Shown: positions 1-9,400 of the stretch, one piece after another | How the letters are laid out: every line of letters starts with the position of its first letter | Position numbering within the stretch: the stretch's first letter is position 1 | From: Candidatus Sulfotelmatobacter kueseliae | Lineage (GTDB): Bacteria; Acidobacteriota; Terriglobia; Terriglobales; Acidobacteriaceae | DNA length: 54,973 nt | Assembly: GCA_900290255.1 (NCBI GenBank) | Contig: OMOD01000164.1 | Location: 1 to 54,973, forward strand | Reading direction: 5' to 3' | Notes under the pieces: generated by a model | What the model saw: the letters and a program-made list of their open reading frames with translations, nothing else | What the model was told of the DNA's origin: nothing | Databases searched by the model: none | Made by a program: the position numbers and the translations under genes

Positions 1-77
1 ACGGAGATCTTGGTTTCGTAGTTCTCGATCTGCTCGCGGATCAGCTTGGTAATTTCGTCTGCCTTGATTTGTGCCAT
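1..77 (-). CDS. atpA: ATP synthase F1 subunit alpha, N-terminal fragment
   Basis: The first 25 codons of a gene that runs off the left edge of the window. The peptide begins [20 protein letters not shown], the usual N-terminal segment of F1 alpha, which binds the delta subunit at the top of the catalytic head. It follows atpH in the same direction, which fits the b'-b-delta-alpha order. The ATG is preceded by the 7-bp repeat array at 91-168, so the atpH-atpA spacer is largely repeat DNA. Only the N-terminus is visible, so catalytic motifs cannot be checked. Confidence 0.9.
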   Translation of the reverse strand, partial: MAQIKADEITKLIREQIENYETKIS

Positions 78-90
78 AGAATCAGCTCTT

Positions 91-168
91 AGCGTCTAGC
101 TTCTAGCTTCTAGCTAAGCCAAGCCCTTTGGGTTCAAGCTAGAAGCTAGGAGCTAGCAGCTAGGAGCT
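91..168. repeat. Heptamer repeat arrays, inverted pair, between atpH and atpA
   Basis: Two arrays with 7-bp period: tctagct x3 at about 95-115 and agctaga/agctagg/agctagc/agctagg at about 137-165. They are in inverted orientation around a core of about 21 bp and could pair in RNA. The right array overlaps the end of atpH and supplies its TAG stop codon. Confidence 0.8.
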
Positions 169-735
169 TATTGCTTCTTTGATCTTCTCCAACTGTCCCT
201 TCACCGAACCGTCGTAAATCGTGCTGCCCACGCGGACCACCGCGCCGCCGAGCAGCGATGCATCCAGTCCAAACCGCGCACGAACTTTCTTGCCCGTCAC
301 CTTCTCGATTTGCGCCTCGAGCCCACGCTTCTCTGCATCACCCAGTTCGCGGGCGCTGGTGATGTGCGCTTCGGCGAGCCCCATGCGCGCATCGAGTTCT
401 TTCTCCAGTTGCACAACTATCCGCTCCAGGAAAGGAATGCGGTGATGATCGATCAGCACCGCCACCAGATTGCGCACCGGCTTTTCGATGCCTTCGCGCT
501 GCACAATCGCGTCCAGCAAACGGCGCTTCTGCTCCGCGGGAACGGCGGGATTTTCCCACACCCGCCTCTGCTCCGCGGGAACGGCGGGATTTTCCCACAC
601 CCGCCTCAACTCCGTGCTCTCTGCCAGTAAGCCCGAGATGCGGCGCAACCCGCCGATGGCCCGGCCTGCATCCAGATGCTGGTCCAGAACCACGTCGGCG
701 AAAGCCCGGGCGTATATGCTGGCGACGGAAGCCAC
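160..735 (-). CDS. atpH: ATP synthase F1 subunit delta
   Basis: Delta (OSCP-like) subunit of the peripheral stalk, linking the b/b' dimer to the top of the F1 head. It is 191 aa, against about 178-180 aa usual for the family. The C-terminal region with ARFGLDASLLGGAVVRVGST and a final GQLEKIKEAI is the conserved delta signature. The extra length comes from a perfect 39-bp tandem duplication (529-606) that repeats 13 residues (VWENPAVPAEQRR, then VWENPAVPAEQKR) in the N-terminal helical domain. The start lies 3 bp after the atpF stop, so the genes are co-transcribed. The last residues (ISS) and the stop codon come from the adjacent heptamer array. The duplication keeps the frame, so the protein is probably made; its effect on stalk assembly is unknown. 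Confidence 0.93.
   Translation of the reverse strand: MASVASIYARAFADVVLDQHLDAGRAIGGLRRISGLLAESTELRRVWENPAVPAEQRRVWENPAVPAEQKRRLLDAIVQREGIEKPVRNLVAVLIDHHRIPFLERIVVQLEKELDARMGLAEAHITSARELGDAEKRGLEAQIEKVTGKKVRARFGLDASLLGGAVVRVGSTIYDGSVKGQLEKIKEAISS
529..606. repeat. Perfect 39-bp tandem duplication inside atpH
   Basis: Positions 529-567 and 568-606 are identical 39-bp units, adding exactly 13 codons to atpH. Absence of divergence between copies suggests a recent slippage event, or alternatively an assembly artefact. Confidence 0.95.
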
Positions 736-738
736 GGC

Positions 739-1530
739 TTAGTTCTTGTCCTTTCCTGAATTGTCCGAAGCGCCCAGTTCCCGGGCAAAATTGCGCACCA
801 GCGATTGATCGGTGGCCGCGTCCACGTGAATCTGTTTCTTGGCCAGCCCAACCGCCAGGTCGGCAGCGTGGGCCGTCAACTGGCGCCGCGCCGCTTTGGC
901 CGCCGCGGCGATCTCCTGCTCTGCCGCCGCCACAATTTTCCGCGCGTCCTCCTGCGCAGCGGCCTGAATGCGCGCCTCTTCTTCCGTGGCTTCCTTTTCC
1001 GCGGCGTTGCGCATCATGCCAATTTCGACATCCAGTTTCATCAGCCGCGTTTCGATCTCCGCCAGTTTGCGGCGCGCCTCTTCGCTGGCTTTCTGCGCTT
1101 CCTGCATGGCTTTCTGGATGGCCGCGGTGCGGTCGCGGAATATTCCCGGCAAGTACTTGCGCCCGGCCCAGATAATGATCGCGGCAATCACCGCAAAATT
1201 CAGCATTTCGGCCAGCCAGTACGAATTTCCGACATTCAATCCGGTAAGGCGCGAAATCAGTTGCACCGAGGGCGAGTGCTTGAACTCGTCCATCTCGTCC
1301 TTCTCTTGTCCGGCGGCCTCTTTGCTCCCCTGCGCCAGTTCACGTCCTGGACTGCCGGGATTCTGCGAAGAATCATTGCTGACTTGCTGCTGATCGGAGG
1401 AAGAGGACGCAGACCGGTCTTGTGCGCTCAGGAGGCAGGCGCTGCTGACGATGAGCAACACCAGCAAGCATGCCCGGACGATCTTGCTGGGTGAGACCAT
1501 CTTCGTCGAGATCATCTTCCTTGAGATCAT
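739..1530 (-). CDS. atpF: ATP synthase F0 subunit b, with N-terminal signal-like extension
   Basis: Peripheral-stalk b subunit, 263 aa, against about 156-170 aa typical. The usual b segment starts late: a membrane helix at about residues 104-123 (YWLAEMLNFAVIAAIIIWAG), then FRDRTAAIQKAMQEAQKASE and a long charged coiled coil rich in Ala, Glu and Arg. Before it lie about 100 extra residues: a hydrophobic signal-like stretch (VRACLLVLLIVSSACLLSAQ, about 18-37) and a Ser/Gln-rich linker. I take the ATG at 1530 because the b' stop TGA overlaps it by one base (TGATG), implying translational coupling; a TTG one codon upstream is the alternative. An extended b subunit is, to my knowledge, seen in Acidobacteria, but whether the first hydrophobic segment is cleaved cannot be told from sequence. 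Confidence 0.9.
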   Translation of the reverse strand: MISRKMISTKMVSPSKIVRACLLVLLIVSSACLLSAQDRSASSSSDQQQVSNDSSQNPGSPGRELAQGSKEAAGQEKDEMDEFKHSPSVQLISRLTGLNVGNSYWLAEMLNFAVIAAIIIWAGRKYLPGIFRDRTAAIQKAMQEAQKASEEARRKLAEIETRLMKLDVEIGMMRNAAEKEATEEEARIQAAAQEDARKIVAAAEQEIAAAAKAARRQLTAHAADLAVGLAKKQIHVDAATDQSLVRNFARELGASDNSGKDKN

Positions 1531-1985
1531 CAACGCCCCGCTCCCGCCGGCTGCAGCACCCGCCGCACGATTTCCTGCGCCAATGCAGCGGCTTCTCCCT
1601 GCAGACTCGCTTGTGCCGCGACCCGGTCCGCCTCGATAGCTTGCTTCGCCGCCGCCACCTGCGCCTGCGCCTTGCCCCGCGCCTGGTTCACGGCATGAGC
1701 GCGGGCGTCGAGCACCGCCTGCCGCCGCGCTTCCTGGGCGCGGAAAACTGTAGCCCGCGCCTCGCGCAGCCGCTGTTCGTAGTCGGCCGTGCGCGCCTCG
1801 GCCGCGGCGATGTCGGCCCGCGACTTCTCCACCGCGCCCTCGGTCTTGCCGCGCCGCTCCTCCAGCACCCGCCGCAGAGGCTTGTGCACAATCGTGGTGT
1901 AGAGCGCGTAAACGAGCGCCAGCAGAATCACTGTCGGCACCGCTCCGAGCAGTAATTCGCCTAGTTGATGCAGCGTCTCATCCAT
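1530..1985 (-). CDS. ATP synthase F0 subunit b' (second b-type subunit)
   Basis: First gene of this ATP synthase unit. The protein is 151 aa with an N-terminal membrane helix (about residues 10-33, LLLGAVPTVILLALVYALYT) followed by HKPLRRVLEERRGKTEGAVE and a continuous amphipathic coiled coil, the layout of b/b' stalk subunits. Two dissimilar b-type subunits in tandem indicate a b/b' heterodimer as in photosynthetic bacteria and several other phyla. No a (atpB) or c (atpE) gene lies upstream here, so the membrane ring genes must be elsewhere. The gene overlaps the next one at the TGATG junction. Confidence 0.88.
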   Translation of the reverse strand: MDETLHQLGELLLGAVPTVILLALVYALYTTIVHKPLRRVLEERRGKTEGAVEKSRADIAAAEARTADYEQRLREARATVFRAQEARRQAVLDARAHAVNQARGKAQAQVAAAKQAIEADRVAAQASLQGEAAALAQEIVRRVLQPAGAGR

Positions 1986-2211
1986 GGGATTGCTGAAGTA
2001 CGACCGCCGATATAGACCAGCTCAACGAGGGCTGTAGAAACTCATAAGTCTAACGTCCCGAGCAGCTTATGTCAACGCGAACGGCGGCCTCGGACCTCAG
2101 GTTGGACCATTGTTGGCCAAAGGCAAGCTGGTATAGACCTCCCTCCGTTCGCGGCTTTTTCCTTTCCCTCAGCCGCAGAATCACAAGCCTATCGATCGAA
2201 GGAGGCCTCCC

Positions 2212-2514
2212 ATGAAGATTCGTTGTCTCACATCTGATCCGAGGACTTGGGCTCAGTCGGGTGAACCAGGCGCAATGCGGCAAAAACAAAGGCTTTGGGG
2301 CTTTCCGGGGGCGACTCGGCAACCGCCGCGTCGCAGATTTCTGCATATATTCCTTGACTTCAGGCGAAACAGGAATAGCATAGAAATATCACCTCCGATC
2401 CAATTCAGGATCGAATGGGCCGATAGCCAAGGAATGTCACCGCTTCTTGGTTGCCGGCCCATTTATTTTCCAAGCATCAGCCGTCAGTCCGCACTCAAAG
2501 TGCGCGGTGTCTAA
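2212..2514 (+). CDS. Possible short ORF, unknown (100 aa)
   Basis: An open frame of 100 codons preceded by a good ribosome-binding sequence (aaggagg about 9 bases before the ATG) and ending 10 bp before the next gene. The translation is basic, without a recognisable domain, signal or membrane segment, and reads like non-coding composition in its second half. It begins MKIR like the following gene, which may be chance. The rest of the 1986-2524 stretch shows no other gene; it probably holds divergent promoters for atpF' and this region. I would keep it only as a tentative call. Confidence 0.25.
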   Translation: MKIRCLTSDPRTWAQSGEPGAMRQKQRLWGFPGATRQPPRRRFLHIFLDFRRNRNSIEISPPIQFRIEWADSQGMSPLLGCRPIYFPSISRQSALKVRGV

Positions 2515-2524
2515 TCCTGATTAG

Positions 2525-3148
2525 ATGATGAAAATTCGTTACGCCCTCATCCTTCCGTTGCTTCATCTGGCAATCGCTGCGCCTCCTGTGGTCCATCATC
2601 AATCGGAGGAATGGCAATTTATTCCGCAAGCCCAGGCAGCCGAGGATTTCGACAAAGCGCATCCGGGACCCATAGCCGCCGGAATGCCTTGGGACCCGTG
2701 CTATGAGTATCGCCTTCCGTCTGCCGGCCGTCTCATCCTTACGGCCGATTTTCCGGTAGCGCTGCTGGTCAACTCTTCGGCGGATGAGTGCGCGCTTCGC
2801 ACAACAGGTCTGATACCGAATGGGCTGAAGTATTACGTTCCCGTGAAAACCCGCGTCATCGTTACCGACTGCCTTCTAGTCCTGGGAATCATCGTGCAGT
2901 GGTGGCTAGTCGGCGGCTGGCTCGATGAACGACACGCGCAATCCAAACCCACGCGCCAGTGGATCATTCCGGTCGCAGTCATTACCGTCGGAGCGATTGT
3001 GATGGCTTCAACAGCCTTCGGGCAGGGAGCCGCAGCTGAGATCGTAAACTACTTTGCTGGAATGATCACGCTTCTGGCGTGGATCGTTCTGATCGTTATG
3101 TTCGTCGTGGCTGGGACAGCATGCGTACTCAGAAGAATCCGCCACTAG
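2525..3148 (+). CDS. Hypothetical membrane protein (207 aa)
   Basis: Not recognised. Visible layout: a hydrophobic N-terminal segment (about residues 5-20) that may be a signal peptide, an extracytoplasmic stretch with two cysteines, then three hydrophobic segments at about 110-130 (VIVTDCLLVLGIIVQWWLV), 145-167 (WIIPVAVITVGAIVMASTAF) and 178-200 (MITLLAWIVLIVMFVVAGTA), ending in a basic tail (LRRIRH). That makes it a small inner-membrane protein. Codon use resembles its neighbours. It is flanked by divergent and convergent units (ATP synthase left, hflX right), so context gives no function. An ATG pair at 2525/2528 leaves the exact start open. Confidence 0.6.
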   Translation: MMKIRYALILPLLHLAIAAPPVVHHQSEEWQFIPQAQAAEDFDKAHPGPIAAGMPWDPCYEYRLPSAGRLILTADFPVALLVNSSADECALRTTGLIPNGLKYYVPVKTRVIVTDCLLVLGIIVQWWLVGGWLDERHAQSKPTRQWIIPVAVITVGAIVMASTAFGQGAAAEIVNYFAGMITLLAWIVLIVMFVVAGTACVLRRIRH

Positions 3149-3199
3149 GTTCCCAACCCGTGAGTTCTCGTCCGTGAGTCCATGCCAAAAACTAAGAAC

Positions 3200-4651
3200 C
3201 TACTCCACCCACTCCCTCACTCTCCGCACCACCGACGCCGGCGCCTCCACTTCCAACTCCACCGCGCCGCCTTTATACTTCCGCGAAAAAATCCGCGCCT
3301 TCGCCTCCAGCATGGCCAGCATTTTGCCTTCTTTTTGCGGCACGCGCAGATGCACCCGGCTCACCGGGTCTTCCTCGATCATCGCGTCAATGCGTTCCAG
3401 CAACCGATCCAGGCCCGTGCCCTCCACTGCCGACACATACAGCGTCTTTCCCCCATGCGCCGCATCGGCCAGCAGGCTGGCAGTCACTTCTTCATCCAGC
3501 AGGTCAACTTTGTTCATCACGTGCAGGCGCGGTTTCTTCTCCGCCTCCAGTTCTTTCAGGACGATTTCCACCTGCGCGTCCTGCTCGGCCGAGAGCCGGC
3601 TGCTGGCGTCCGACACATGCAGAATCAGCGACGCACGCTGCACTTCTTCGAGCGTGGCGCGAAAGGCCGAGACCAGCGTATGGGGCAGGCTGCGAATGAA
3701 TCCCACGGTATCGGAGAGCAGCACTTTGCGCTTGGAGGGCAAATCCACGCCGCGGATCGTGGGGTCGAGCGTGGCAAACATTTTCGGCGACGACAAAACG
3801 CCGGCCCGCGTCAGCGCGTTAAACAACGTCGACTTTCCCGCGTTCGTATATCCCACCAGCGCCACGGTTGCGATTGGCGCCGATTCGCGCCGCTGCCGCT
3901 GTTGGGCGCGAATGCGCCGCACGTTTTCCAGCTGTTGCTCTACATTCCGGACGCGCCGGTAAATCTTCCGCCGGTCCGTCTCCAGCTGCGTTTCACCCGG
4001 ACCGCGCGTACCGATGCCGCCGCCCAGTTGCGACATCTCGACTCCGCGCCCGGCGAGCCGCGGCAGCAGGTACTGCAACTGCGCCAGTTCGACCTGCAAC
4101 TGGCCTTCCCGCGTGCGCGCGTGCCGGGCAAAGATGTCGAGGATGAGCTGCGTTCGGTCGATCACCCGGCGGTGAACCACCTTTTCAATATTGCGCTGCT
4201 GGGAGGGACTGAGATCGTGATCGAACAGCAGAACATCGGCATTCACTGACGCGGCCGCGCCCGTGATCTCTTCCAGTTTGCCCGCGCCGACGAGCGTAGC
4301 GGGATCCAGCCGTTCGCGCCGCTGCAGAATTTCGCCGACGACTCTCGCCCCTGCGCTTTCCGCCAGCGTGCGCAATTCCGCCAGCGACTCTTCTGCATCG
4401 AACTCAGGGATGACCGGTTTCCCGTTCGACTTCGGCGCAGCTCCGGCGGCCGCGGACACCGGCATTCCAGCCGCATCGCGGGCGGCAGCGGCCTGCGCCG
4501 TCACCGTTCCTTTCGTACCGCGCCCGCGCGAACGCACGTCCAGCCCGACCAGGAAGGCGCGTTCGCGGTCGCGGTTCTCGCCGGCGCTCTCACCAGGCAC
4601 ACGGCCGCGTGCGCGCGTCACTCCGCGGAATTTCTTGGAAACAGGACCCAA
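3200..4651 (-). CDS. hflX: GTPase HflX
   Basis: Ribosome-associated GTPase that binds the 50S subunit and can split stalled ribosomes. The 483-aa protein has the HflX N-terminal domain with the hallmark [15 protein letters not shown] at about 210-224, then a coiled linker and the G domain: G1 GYTNAGKST (about 267-275), G3 DTVGF (about 314-318), G4 NKVDLL (about 380). A TTG at 4651 is used as start; no earlier ATG fits. The first 30 or so residues are basic and poorly conserved, so a shorter form is possible. It sits 12 bp downstream of hfq on the same strand, the classic hfq-hflX arrangement, so the two are probably one transcript. Confidence 0.93.
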   Translation of the reverse strand: MGPVSKKFRGVTRARGRVPGESAGENRDRERAFLVGLDVRSRGRGTKGTVTAQAAAARDAAGMPVSAAAGAAPKSNGKPVIPEFDAEESLAELRTLAESAGARVVGEILQRRERLDPATLVGAGKLEEITGAAASVNADVLLFDHDLSPSQQRNIEKVVHRRVIDRTQLILDIFARHARTREGQLQVELAQLQYLLPRLAGRGVEMSQLGGGIGTRGPGETQLETDRRKIYRRVRNVEQQLENVRRIRAQQRQRRESAPIATVALVGYTNAGKSTLFNALTRAGVLSSPKMFATLDPTIRGVDLPSKRKVLLSDTVGFIRSLPHTLVSAFRATLEEVQRASLILHVSDASSRLSAEQDAQVEIVLKELEAEKKPRLHVMNKVDLLDEEVTASLLADAAHGGKTLYVSAVEGTGLDRLLERIDAMIEEDPVSRVHLRVPQKEGKMLAMLEAKARIFSRKYKGGAVELEVEAPASVVRRVREWVE

Positions 4652-4663
4652 GCTGAAAACGCC

Positions 4664-4972
4664 TTACCCTTCGGTGCCCGATGCGGTTGCCGGGGTGGCC
4701 GGAGTCGCCACGGCCGCCGGTTTCTCCGTATGCGCCACGTGAGGACCATGCGCGGCCGCCACCCGCCCCATCACCACGGTGGAGATGGCGTGCTTGAAGA
4801 TGAGTTGCTCCTGACCGTTCGCCTCCAGCACCACGGAGTACTTGTCGAAAGAGCGGATGCGGCCCGTCAGCTTCACCCCACTCAGCAGATAAATCGTAAT
4901 GCTGAGTCTTTCCTTGCGGGCCGTGTTGAGGAAGGAATCCTGAATGTTTTGCGCCGGCTTATTGTTGTCCAT
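4664..4972 (-). CDS. hfq: RNA chaperone Hfq
   Basis: Hexameric Sm-like protein that pairs small RNAs with mRNAs. The Sm fold is clear: the N-terminal proximal-face motif [13 protein letters not shown], the Sm1 region ([19 protein letters not shown]) and Sm2 with KHAIST, the uridine-binding rim. The 102-aa length includes a C-terminal tail rich in Ala, Thr, Pro and His, of the disordered type that modulates RNA release. A strong ribosome-binding site (agaggag) lies before the ATG. An Hfq gene implies sRNA-based regulation in this organism. Confidence 0.95.
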   Translation of the reverse strand: MDNNKPAQNIQDSFLNTARKERLSITIYLLSGVKLTGRIRSFDKYSVVLEANGQEQLIFKHAISTVVMGRVAAAHGPHVAHTEKPAAVATPATPATASGTEG

Positions 4973-5266
4973 TGCCGATCTCCTCTGTTCATAGGCTGCG
5001 GACCATCCACTTACTGTCCATGCAACTTCTCGCGTGGCGCTCCAACCAACAGCATGTTCCCGAAAGCTTTCCTGCTCGCCACAGGAACAAGGGAGGACAA
5101 ATCCTGCCGGCGATGCGTCCTAAAAGCGCAAGAACACGCCCGACAGACAGATGCCAGTACGATACGGCGATCGCCGCCGCTTTTCAACCGGGAAATTGCC
5201 CAAGAACTCATCTCTCAGTTGACAGAGCCCGCCGGCACGGTGCAGACTTCCCACGACTTGAACCCC

Positions 5267-5345
5267 AGTGGTCGGTGGCCAGCAACCGCCGCTGTCCCAG
5301 CCTGCAGACTTTTGCTGACCACTGGCCACTGATCACTGACCACTC
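5267..5345. repeat. Heptamer repeats upstream of 5366 gene; rest of 4973-5365 without gene
   Basis: A 7-bp-period array (gaccact, ggccact, gatcact, gaccact) at 5317-5344 is paired with a shorter inverted stretch (agtggtc ggtggcc) at 5269-5283. The array ends about 20 bp before the next start codon, just upstream of its ribosome-binding site (cggagga). The remaining part of the 393-bp gap holds no gene that I can support; it must carry the hfq promoter. Confidence 0.7.
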
Positions 5346-5365
5346 GTTGTACCGGAGGATATTCT

Positions 5366-6106
5366 ATGCACCATTTCGTCGTCCCGGCAGCCTATTTCGT
5401 CATGCCTTCCGTCAGCGGCAACGAGGCTACCCAGTTGATTCTCCGCTGGTTCCATTTCCTTGCCGGCATCACCTGGATCGGCCTGCTGTATTTCTTCAAC
5501 CTCATCAATGTCCCCTTCATGAAACAGGTGGACGCAGCCGTAAAGCCAAAGATTTTTCAGAATCTGACCCTGCCAGCCCTGAACTGGTTCCGCTGGAGCG
5601 CGCTGGTCACGGTCTTCGTCGGTTTCTGGTACTGGGCGCAATTCTTCGTGGGAGAAGACGCTCGCCGCGACAATGCCAGCCCCTGGAGCACGATCGGCTT
5701 CTTTCTGCTGCTCTGGATCGTGGTCTGGTTCATTCTGTTTTTGCTGATCAAGAAGTGGACGCCCAGCGGCTACGTCCTCGGCGTGATCACAGCCATTTTG
5801 ACCTACGCCGCGGGCTGGGTGTTCGTGCACCACACGCCGGTCGGCGGAGACGATAACCACGTACTCTGCATCGGCATTGGCGGCGGCTTCGGCATCGTGA
5901 TGCTGTTCAACGTGTGGGGCATCATCTGGCCCAACAACAAGAAAGTAATTCGCGGAACGCTGGCCGGCACGCCTCCGCCGGACGCCCCCGCGCTGGCCCG
6001 CCAGGCTTTTCTGGCCTCGCGCACGAATTTCTTCTTGTCGGTCCCGATGCTGTTCTACATGGCCGCCAGTTCCCATTTCTCCAGCACCGTGATCTTCGGG
6101 AAGTAG
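5366..6106 (+). CDS. Urate-oxidase N-terminal-domain-like membrane protein
   Basis: A 246-aa integral membrane protein with about seven hydrophobic segments. It resembles the membrane domain found at the N-terminus of PuuD-type urate oxidases (family Urate_ox_N), here as a stand-alone protein without the cytochrome c domain. Supporting features: LILRWFHFLAGITWIGLLYF near the N-terminus with a conserved His in the first helix, NVWGIIWPNNKKVI about residue 187, and NFFLSVPMLFYMAASSHF close to the C-terminus. Potential haem- or metal-ligand histidines lie in helices 1 and 4 (VFVHHTP). No purine genes adjoin it here. Substrate and activity are unknown; a redox role is inferred from the family. 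The ribosome-binding site is ccggagga. Confidence 0.75.
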   Translation: MHHFVVPAAYFVMPSVSGNEATQLILRWFHFLAGITWIGLLYFFNLINVPFMKQVDAAVKPKIFQNLTLPALNWFRWSALVTVFVGFWYWAQFFVGEDARRDNASPWSTIGFFLLLWIVVWFILFLLIKKWTPSGYVLGVITAILTYAAGWVFVHHTPVGGDDNHVLCIGIGGGFGIVMLFNVWGIIWPNNKKVIRGTLAGTPPPDAPALARQAFLASRTNFFLSVPMLFYMAASSHFSSTVIFGK

Positions 6107-6149
6107 TCAAACGTTAGAGCGGTTTCGTTTTTACTATAGTCCAAAGTTT

Positions 6150-6238
6150 TGTCATCCTGAGCGGCGCCCTTTGCCGCGAAGGACCTATGCAACTGGCCGA
6201 CAAGTACATAGATCCTTCGCTTCGCTCAGGATGACAAA
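6150..6238. repeat. Inverted repeat element of the gtcatcctgagcg family
   Basis: Left end gtcatcctgagcg and right end cgctcaggatgac are inverted copies about 60 bp apart, with gaaggac/gatcctt also pairing. A related but diverged element lies at 17525-17596. It sits in the 303-bp gap after the 5366 gene. Confidence 0.8.
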
Positions 6239-6284
6239 TGTATAGATCACACTATTTCCGAAAATGCTCTAACGCTGTAAGAAA

Positions 6285-6317
6285 AAGCCTCACGCTTGCG
6301 CGTGGGGCTTGGTTTTT
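6285..6317 (+). terminator. Rho-independent terminator, probably bidirectional
   Basis: An 11-bp stem (aagcctcacgc with gcgtggggctt, one G-U) closed by a ttgc loop, followed by ggttttt on the plus strand and preceded by agaaaaa, so it can act from both sides. It lies between the convergent genes ending at 6106 and 6410. Confidence 0.85.
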
Positions 6318-6324
6318 GCCTGCA

Positions 6325-6359
6325 AAAAGTAAGGGAGCCGGAAGTATCCGGCTCCCTTA
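6325..6359 (-). terminator. Rho-independent terminator for the 6410-10558 receptor gene
   Basis: A perfect 13-bp stem (taagggagccgga with its complement) and a tetraloop agta; on the minus strand it is followed by cttttt. Confidence 0.85.
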
Positions 6360-6367
6360 CGAGATTT

Positions 6368-6398
6368 GAGAAGGCGCCACGCAGGGTGGCGCCTTCTC
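6368..6398. terminator. Third hairpin of the terminator zone
   Basis: A perfect 12-bp stem (gagaaggcgcca/tggcgccttctc) with a 7-base loop, 11 bp past the receptor stop codon. There is no T-tract, so it may protect the 3' end or assist the next hairpin rather than terminate alone. Confidence 0.65.
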
Positions 6399-6409
6399 AG
6401 GTGAATGGA

Positions 6410-9400
6410 TTAGAAGCGGACGCGTGCACCGATTTCGATGTTCCGCGGCTCGGCCTCGGCAGTGCCGTTTGTACTGTAACCGCCCCCTAGGTTACCGAAA
6501 GCGCCGCTCCCCTGGTAGAGACCGACGTAATTATCGGTCCACTGGTTATGGTTGAAAACGTTGGCGAACACGCCCTGGAATTCCAGGTTGACGTTCTCCG
6601 CCACCCGGATGCTCTTCTTGATGCTGAAGTCCATATTCCAGTAGGCCAGTCCGTTGAGGATCCCGTTGCCGCCGTCCCGGTTATCAATCCCCAGGATTGG
6701 GTTACGCCAGTTCGTGATTTGGTTCGTCCCGTTCGGGAAATAATTTACCGGGTACCCGCTTGTCTGATTAGAGCAGAATCCGGTGAAATTATTGCCCGGG
6801 CAGACGTAGGCTTTAGTATGGGGAATGGGCCCAATCGGCACCGCATTCTCGGAGTCGTAGTCGCCACAGCCAACTCCGTCGCATGCACCAAAGGCCTGGT
6901 AGTCACCGTAAGTGGTACCGATCTGAGTAGGACTGCCGGAGCCGGCTGCGACGATCGAGGCAAACGTCCAGCCGCCCAGCAGGCGTCCCATCACTCCCGA
7001 CTGTCCCTTGTAGAACGGGGGCGAATACACGAAGTACGTGGTGAAGATGAATTTGCGGTCCCAGGCCTGTCTCCCATACTCCTCCTGTAGATTGAAAGGA
7101 TCGAGAGCCGTAAGTTCGCTCGAGGACTGGGCGTTTGCTCCCGTGCCCAGAGCCTTGGACCAGGTGAAGTTGGACTGCGCCGTCAATCCTCGCCAATCGG
7201 CCGTATGGACGGAAACGAAGCCCGCGTTGTAGTTGCTGTAGCCTACGCTGGCATTCTGATAGGCTCCGTCGGTGAAGGCGCCGGAGGCTCCGTTGGGGCT
7301 GCTGGGAATGGGCGTGTTCTGCATGCTGCGGGGGAAGTTGAACCCGCCGTTGTCCAGATCGCTCCACAGGCTCCAGACTTGAGCATTGGCGAAGTTCCCC
7401 GCCTCGTTGCTTACCACAGCTTGCGTGCAGTTAGCGAACCCCTTACAGTAGCTCTTGCCCGCTACGCCGCCATAGTTGGTAGTGTTCATTGCATGCTCAA
7501 AGAACGGCTGCGCTGTGACCGCACTGAGGTTACCGGCGCAACCGCCGCCGGCCATTCCAGTAACGCCACCGCAGTATTCCAGCACCGCGTTGGCGTAGGC
7601 TTGCTTAAACTGCTGGCCGCCCAGCGTCATCATGTAGGGAACCGGATTCAGTTCGATGGGCTCGTACTCATGGGTGATTCTGCGGTACATGTAGCCCGCT
7701 TCCAGCGTAATCCTGCGGCTCAGCTGCTTCTGGAAGGTGGCGTTGATGGAGTCAATCGCGCTGGCCCGGAAATTCGGATCCAGACCCTCGGGGCTCGAGG
7801 AGTAGGTGTTGTTGTACCCGGGATAGACCGGCTGGGGCAACGTCTGACTCAAAAGCGAGCCGAGGGGGACAGTTGGGCCTCCGTTAGCTGAAGCCGCTGA
7901 CCCTACGCGGAAGGCTTGGTTCGGACCCGCTCCGTAGGTGCCTGCACCCGAGGCTCCGCAGGCCCACCTGCCGCCCACGACTTGGTTCGACTTGCAAGCC
8001 ACGGGCTGTTCAAAGCCAAGACCCAGCAGCGGCACCAGCACCTGCACCACGCCGTTAGTGCGGCCGTATTGCCGGCCATAACCGACACGGAACACGGTAT
8101 TGCCCAGGACACCGGTTGTGGCTTTCGGCGACCAGGCAAAGGCAACCCGTGGGCTGAATTCGCCATAGAACGGATTGTAGGGATACTTCAACCCGTTGGC
8201 TGCATTATGCACCAGGGCAAAACCAATTACGGGGTTATAGACCTGGCCTGCCAGGGCAGCTTTCTTGGTATTAGCCTCGTAGGTTGCCGTGCTCAGCGGC
8301 TCATTTGCGGCATCCACCAATACCGCCTGCTTGCCCTCCTGCTCGACCGGCGGCATTTCCAGCGCATAACCCAAGCCGTAGGTTAACGTCATCGTCGGCT
8401 TCAGGTGCCAGGTATCGCTGAAATAGACGTTGTAGTAAGGAATCGTGCTCTTGTCGAAAGCGTTAGACAAGGGAGGCTGCAAGGTCAGATTCGACCCGGC
8501 ACGCATAAAGACCTGCGAGGCGATGGAAGCCACCCCCAGCACGGTCGCGGCAAGGGAATCGCAGGTCTTTGCGCTGGTGGAAATGGTCGGGGTCGTTGCG
8601 CAGGGATACAGGGAAGAAGAGAGCAACGATCCGTTACTTCCATCACCCAGCGAATACACGGGATAAGCGTTGATGGCGCCGCCGCTGTCGTTGCGCTGAT
8701 GGAAATTGAAGTTGTGCTGATAGGTGCCGCCAAACTGGAACAGGTGGTTGCCGTGCAGCTGGGAGACGTCGTCGCGGAACATGTTATCCATTCCGTCCCA
8801 GAAACGTTCGCGGATTGACTGATTGTTTAAGTTGTACGGGCCGAGGTCCTCTCCGTTTACCCCGGAGTTATCCGAAGTCTGGCCGCTGTCAAGTTCGAGC
8901 GCGCCCCCCAATCCGGGAATCTGCGGCGGACCCCCGCTTCGCGACCAGGCCCACCAGTTCCTCAGGTGGCTGAAGTGGAAGTCGTTGGTCACGTTGTTGC
9001 TGATGTTGGTGGTCAGACCCGCAACCAGGTACCAGTCCTGAACCGGATTGCTGGCAAGCGACGCGGGCGTGCCCAGTTTGTCGCCGCTGAAGAAGCCGCC
9101 GTAATCTACCTGGTCGTCACCGGCGAGTTTGATCTTGTAGTAGCGGTAGCTGGCCACGAAATGCTCTTTGGAGCCAAAGTCGTGGTCGATGCGCCCTACC
9201 CAGAAATTGCTCTTGGTTGGAAGACTCAGGGCGCCCGCAAATTGCTGAACATTATAGCCGTCGCAAAGGCCCAGGCTGCATGTGCTAGTGTTGGACTCGG
9301 GCGAGTACTTGCTCCATATCTGCTGGACCAGAGGGTTCAGCCCCAAACCAAGCGGGTCGCAGAGACCTCCCGGCGCACCGCTACAACCGTAATTCGCCGC

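Noticed and set aside
2050..2346. 98-aa minus-strand frame upstream of the ATP synthase genes
   Set aside because: No ribosome-binding site, no domain, low-information composition, and it overlaps the likely promoter region of the b' gene.
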